From: Rubrivivax sp.
Lineage (GTDB): Bacteria; Pseudomonadota; Gammaproteobacteria; Burkholderiales; Burkholderiaceae_C
Reading direction: 5' to 3'
Assembly (NCBI GenBank): GCA_021298085.1
Contig: JAJTDE010000024.1
Span: forward strand, 1 to 38,809
DNA length: 38,809 nt
This document shows, piece by piece, positions 37,593-38,809 of this stretch. A program made the position numbers and the translations under genes. Below the pieces are notes generated by a model that was not told the DNA's origin, did not search any database, and saw only the letters and a program-made list of their open reading frames with translations. Each line of letters begins with the position of its first letter. Positions within the stretch are counted from its first letter, which is position 1.

Positions 37593-38075
37593 ATGAAGGC
37601 GCTCACCTTGGCAAGCCCTGGCTTCTGGCTGATGAAGAGCGAGCCCGACGAGGCCTCGATCGACCACCTCGCGGCCACACCCGGCGCCACCCTGCCCTGG
37701 ACGGGCGTTCGCAACTACCAAGCTCGCAATTTCATGCGCGACACCATGCGCATCGGCGATGGCGTGCTGTTCTACCACTCGTCGTGTGCGCAGCCTGGCA
37801 TTGCCGGCCTGGCCGAGGTCTGCAGCCTGCCCAAGCCCGACCCGACGCAGTTCGACCCGTCCAGCCCCTACTTCGACGCGAAGTCCAGCCCGCAGGTGCC
37901 ACGATGGATGCTGGTGGATGTTCGCCTGGTGCGCAAGACCCGGCTGCTCAGCCTGGATGAGATGCGCAGATCCCCAACGCTGCAGACCATGCGCGTCCTG
38001 CAGCGGGGCAATCGGCTGTCGATCACACCGGTGACTGACGCCGAGTGGCGGGCTGTCCAGGCGCTGCTGGCCTGA
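37593..38075 (+). CDS. EVE domain-containing protein
   Basis: This 160-residue protein is a single EVE (PUA-like) domain: FWLMKSEPDEASIDHL at the N-terminus, WTGVRNYQARNFMRD, and the GDGVLFYHSSC strand. EVE domains bind modified bases in DNA or RNA; the ligand here is unknown. The ATG at 37593 lies inside a 6-bp hairpin (CCTTCA/TGAAGG, 37581-37586 and 37594-37599) directly after 6S RNA, without a Shine-Dalgarno. A slightly later non-ATG start is possible. It is probably expressed by read-through from 6S RNA. Confidence 0.88.
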   Translation: MKALTLASPGFWLMKSEPDEASIDHLAATPGATLPWTGVRNYQARNFMRDTMRIGDGVLFYHSSCAQPGIAGLAEVCSLPKPDPTQFDPSSPYFDAKSSPQVPRWMLVDVRLVRKTRLLSLDEMRRSPTLQTMRVLQRGNRLSITPVTDAEWRAVQALLA

Positions 38076-38120
38076 CACGATCGGCAGCGCCCGGGCACCA
38101 GCGCGGGACTGCGCGCACGC

Positions 38121-38809
38121 TCAGTTCTCGTCGAGGCGAATGCTGGCCAGGCTGACGTAGTTGCCCTTCAGGCGCGCCTGGGCCACCGCGTGTTCGCTGG
38201 CGGTGAGCAGCTGCTCGCGGGTGTGGGCGGTGTGCGGGAAGCTGGCCACCCCGATCGACACCGAGAAGTGCAGTTCGCGCGTTTCGTGCATCACGATCTG
38301 CGTCGCGCACTGGCGGCGAAACTGCTCCATTCGGCCATGCGCCGTGGCCAGGCCGACGCCCGACAGCAGCACCGCAAACCGGCTGCCGTCGAGGTGGCAT
38401 GACGCATCCATGGCGCGCGTGTTGGTTCGCAGCAGCTGGGCCAGCGACTTCACCACCCGCACCTGGGCTTCCGCCCCCCCCTGCCTGACCGCCTCGCTCC
38501 ACGGGTCGATGTCAACCAGCACCAGTGAAAACTCGCGGTGTTCCCTGACCGACAGGTCAATCTCGCGACGCAGCTGATCGTCGAAGTGCGCCCGGGTGTA
38601 CAGGCCCGCGTGGCCATCACGCAAGCCTTGGTCCTTGATCTCGCGGCGCAGGGCCTCGTTGGCACGCTGTTCGGTTTCCAGCTGTTCCAGCGCACTGCGC
38701 AGCTGGGCCTCCCTCAGCCGCTCGACACCGCGGTCTTGCCAGACGCAGCACAGGTAGCTCTGGCCGCCCTGCTCCAGGATGAGGCGAAGCACGCTGTAGT
38801 CGCGCCGCA
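38121..38809 (-). CDS. Degenerate GGDEF-domain protein, partial (5' end beyond window)
   Basis: The frame is open to the window edge, so the N-terminus is missing; 229 residues are visible. The first 20 or so (RRDYSVLRLILEQGGQSYLCCVWQD) look like the end of a sensory domain, perhaps PAS. A coiled-coil linker (QLRSALEQLETEQRANEALRR region) follows, then a GGDEF fold (LYTRAHFDDQLRREIDL, LVLVDIDPW). The signature that should read GGDEF is DGSRF (38376-38390), so diguanylate cyclase activity is unlikely. SIGVASFPHTAHTREQLL is the usual C-terminal part. It converges with the EVE gene. Confidence 0.82.
   Translation of the reverse strand, partial: RRDYSVLRLILEQGGQSYLCCVWQDRGVERLREAQLRSALEQLETEQRANEALRREIKDQGLRDGHAGLYTRAHFDDQLRREIDLSVREHREFSLVLVDIDPWSEAVRQGGAEAQVRVVKSLAQLLRTNTRAMDASCHLDGSRFAVLLSGVGLATAHGRMEQFRRQCATQIVMHETRELHFSVSIGVASFPHTAHTREQLLTASEHAVAQARLKGNYVSLASIRLDEN

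Noticed and set aside
1-38809. Mobile elements, CRISPR arrays or phage genes
   Set aside because: No transposase, integrase, spaced direct repeats or phage-like proteins were seen; all genes are core functions with consistent composition.

Overview
The window (about 65% GC by eye) reads as core chromosome of a betaproteobacterium of the order Burkholderiales. Evidence: the 14-gene nuo operon with separate nuoC and nuoD preceded by tpiA-secG-tRNA-Leu(GAG), the iscRSUA-hscBA-fdx cluster, a thiol-type intracellular PHB depolymerase, and the zapA-6S RNA-EVE order. The genus cannot be fixed; the gene order would suit a Leptothrix/Aquabacterium/Comamonadaceae-like lineage. I see no insertion sequence, prophage, CRISPR array or genomic island.

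Layout: almost everything from 242 to 32678 is on the minus strand, so read it from right to left. uvrB and a low-molecular-weight tyrosine phosphatase come first (32678-30002). Next is the iron-sulfur cluster operon iscR-iscS-iscU-iscA-hscB-hscA-fdx (29873-24370), with an IscR-like operator over its promoter. A 345-base spacer follows, then tsaD and an aminotransferase (24024-21812). rpsO, pnp, a quinone oxidoreductase, tpiA and secG come next (21584-16388), closed by a clear terminator. tRNA-Leu(GAG) has its own terminator, and nuoA to nuoN (15977-1390) start directly behind it. A Nudix hydrolase and a DUF1178 protein end the run.

At about 32.7 kb transcription diverges. The plus strand then carries an aromatic aminotransferase, phaZ, a stand-alone rnfB-type ferredoxin coupled to nth, a ZapB-like coiled-coil gene, zapA, 6S RNA (ssrS) and an EVE-domain gene. 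The window ends inside a minus-strand protein with a degenerate GGDEF domain.

Functionally this is housekeeping: complex I, Fe-S assembly (which supplies the clusters of NuoB/E/F/G/I, Nth, RnfB, Fdx and IscR), translation and RNA turnover (rpsO, pnp, tsaD, tRNA, 6S), DNA repair (uvrB, nth), glycolysis (tpiA), secretion (secG), division (zapA) and PHB mobilisation.

The most interesting item is in the tsaD-fdx spacer. A near-consensus sigma-54 promoter (GG-N10-GC) on the plus strand is followed about 100 bases later by a strong Rho-independent terminator, with no open reading frame between them. An NtrC-like dyad (GCAC-N7-GTGC) lies about 160 bases upstream, over the tsaD start codon. This looks like an undescribed nitrogen- or sigma-54-controlled small RNA.
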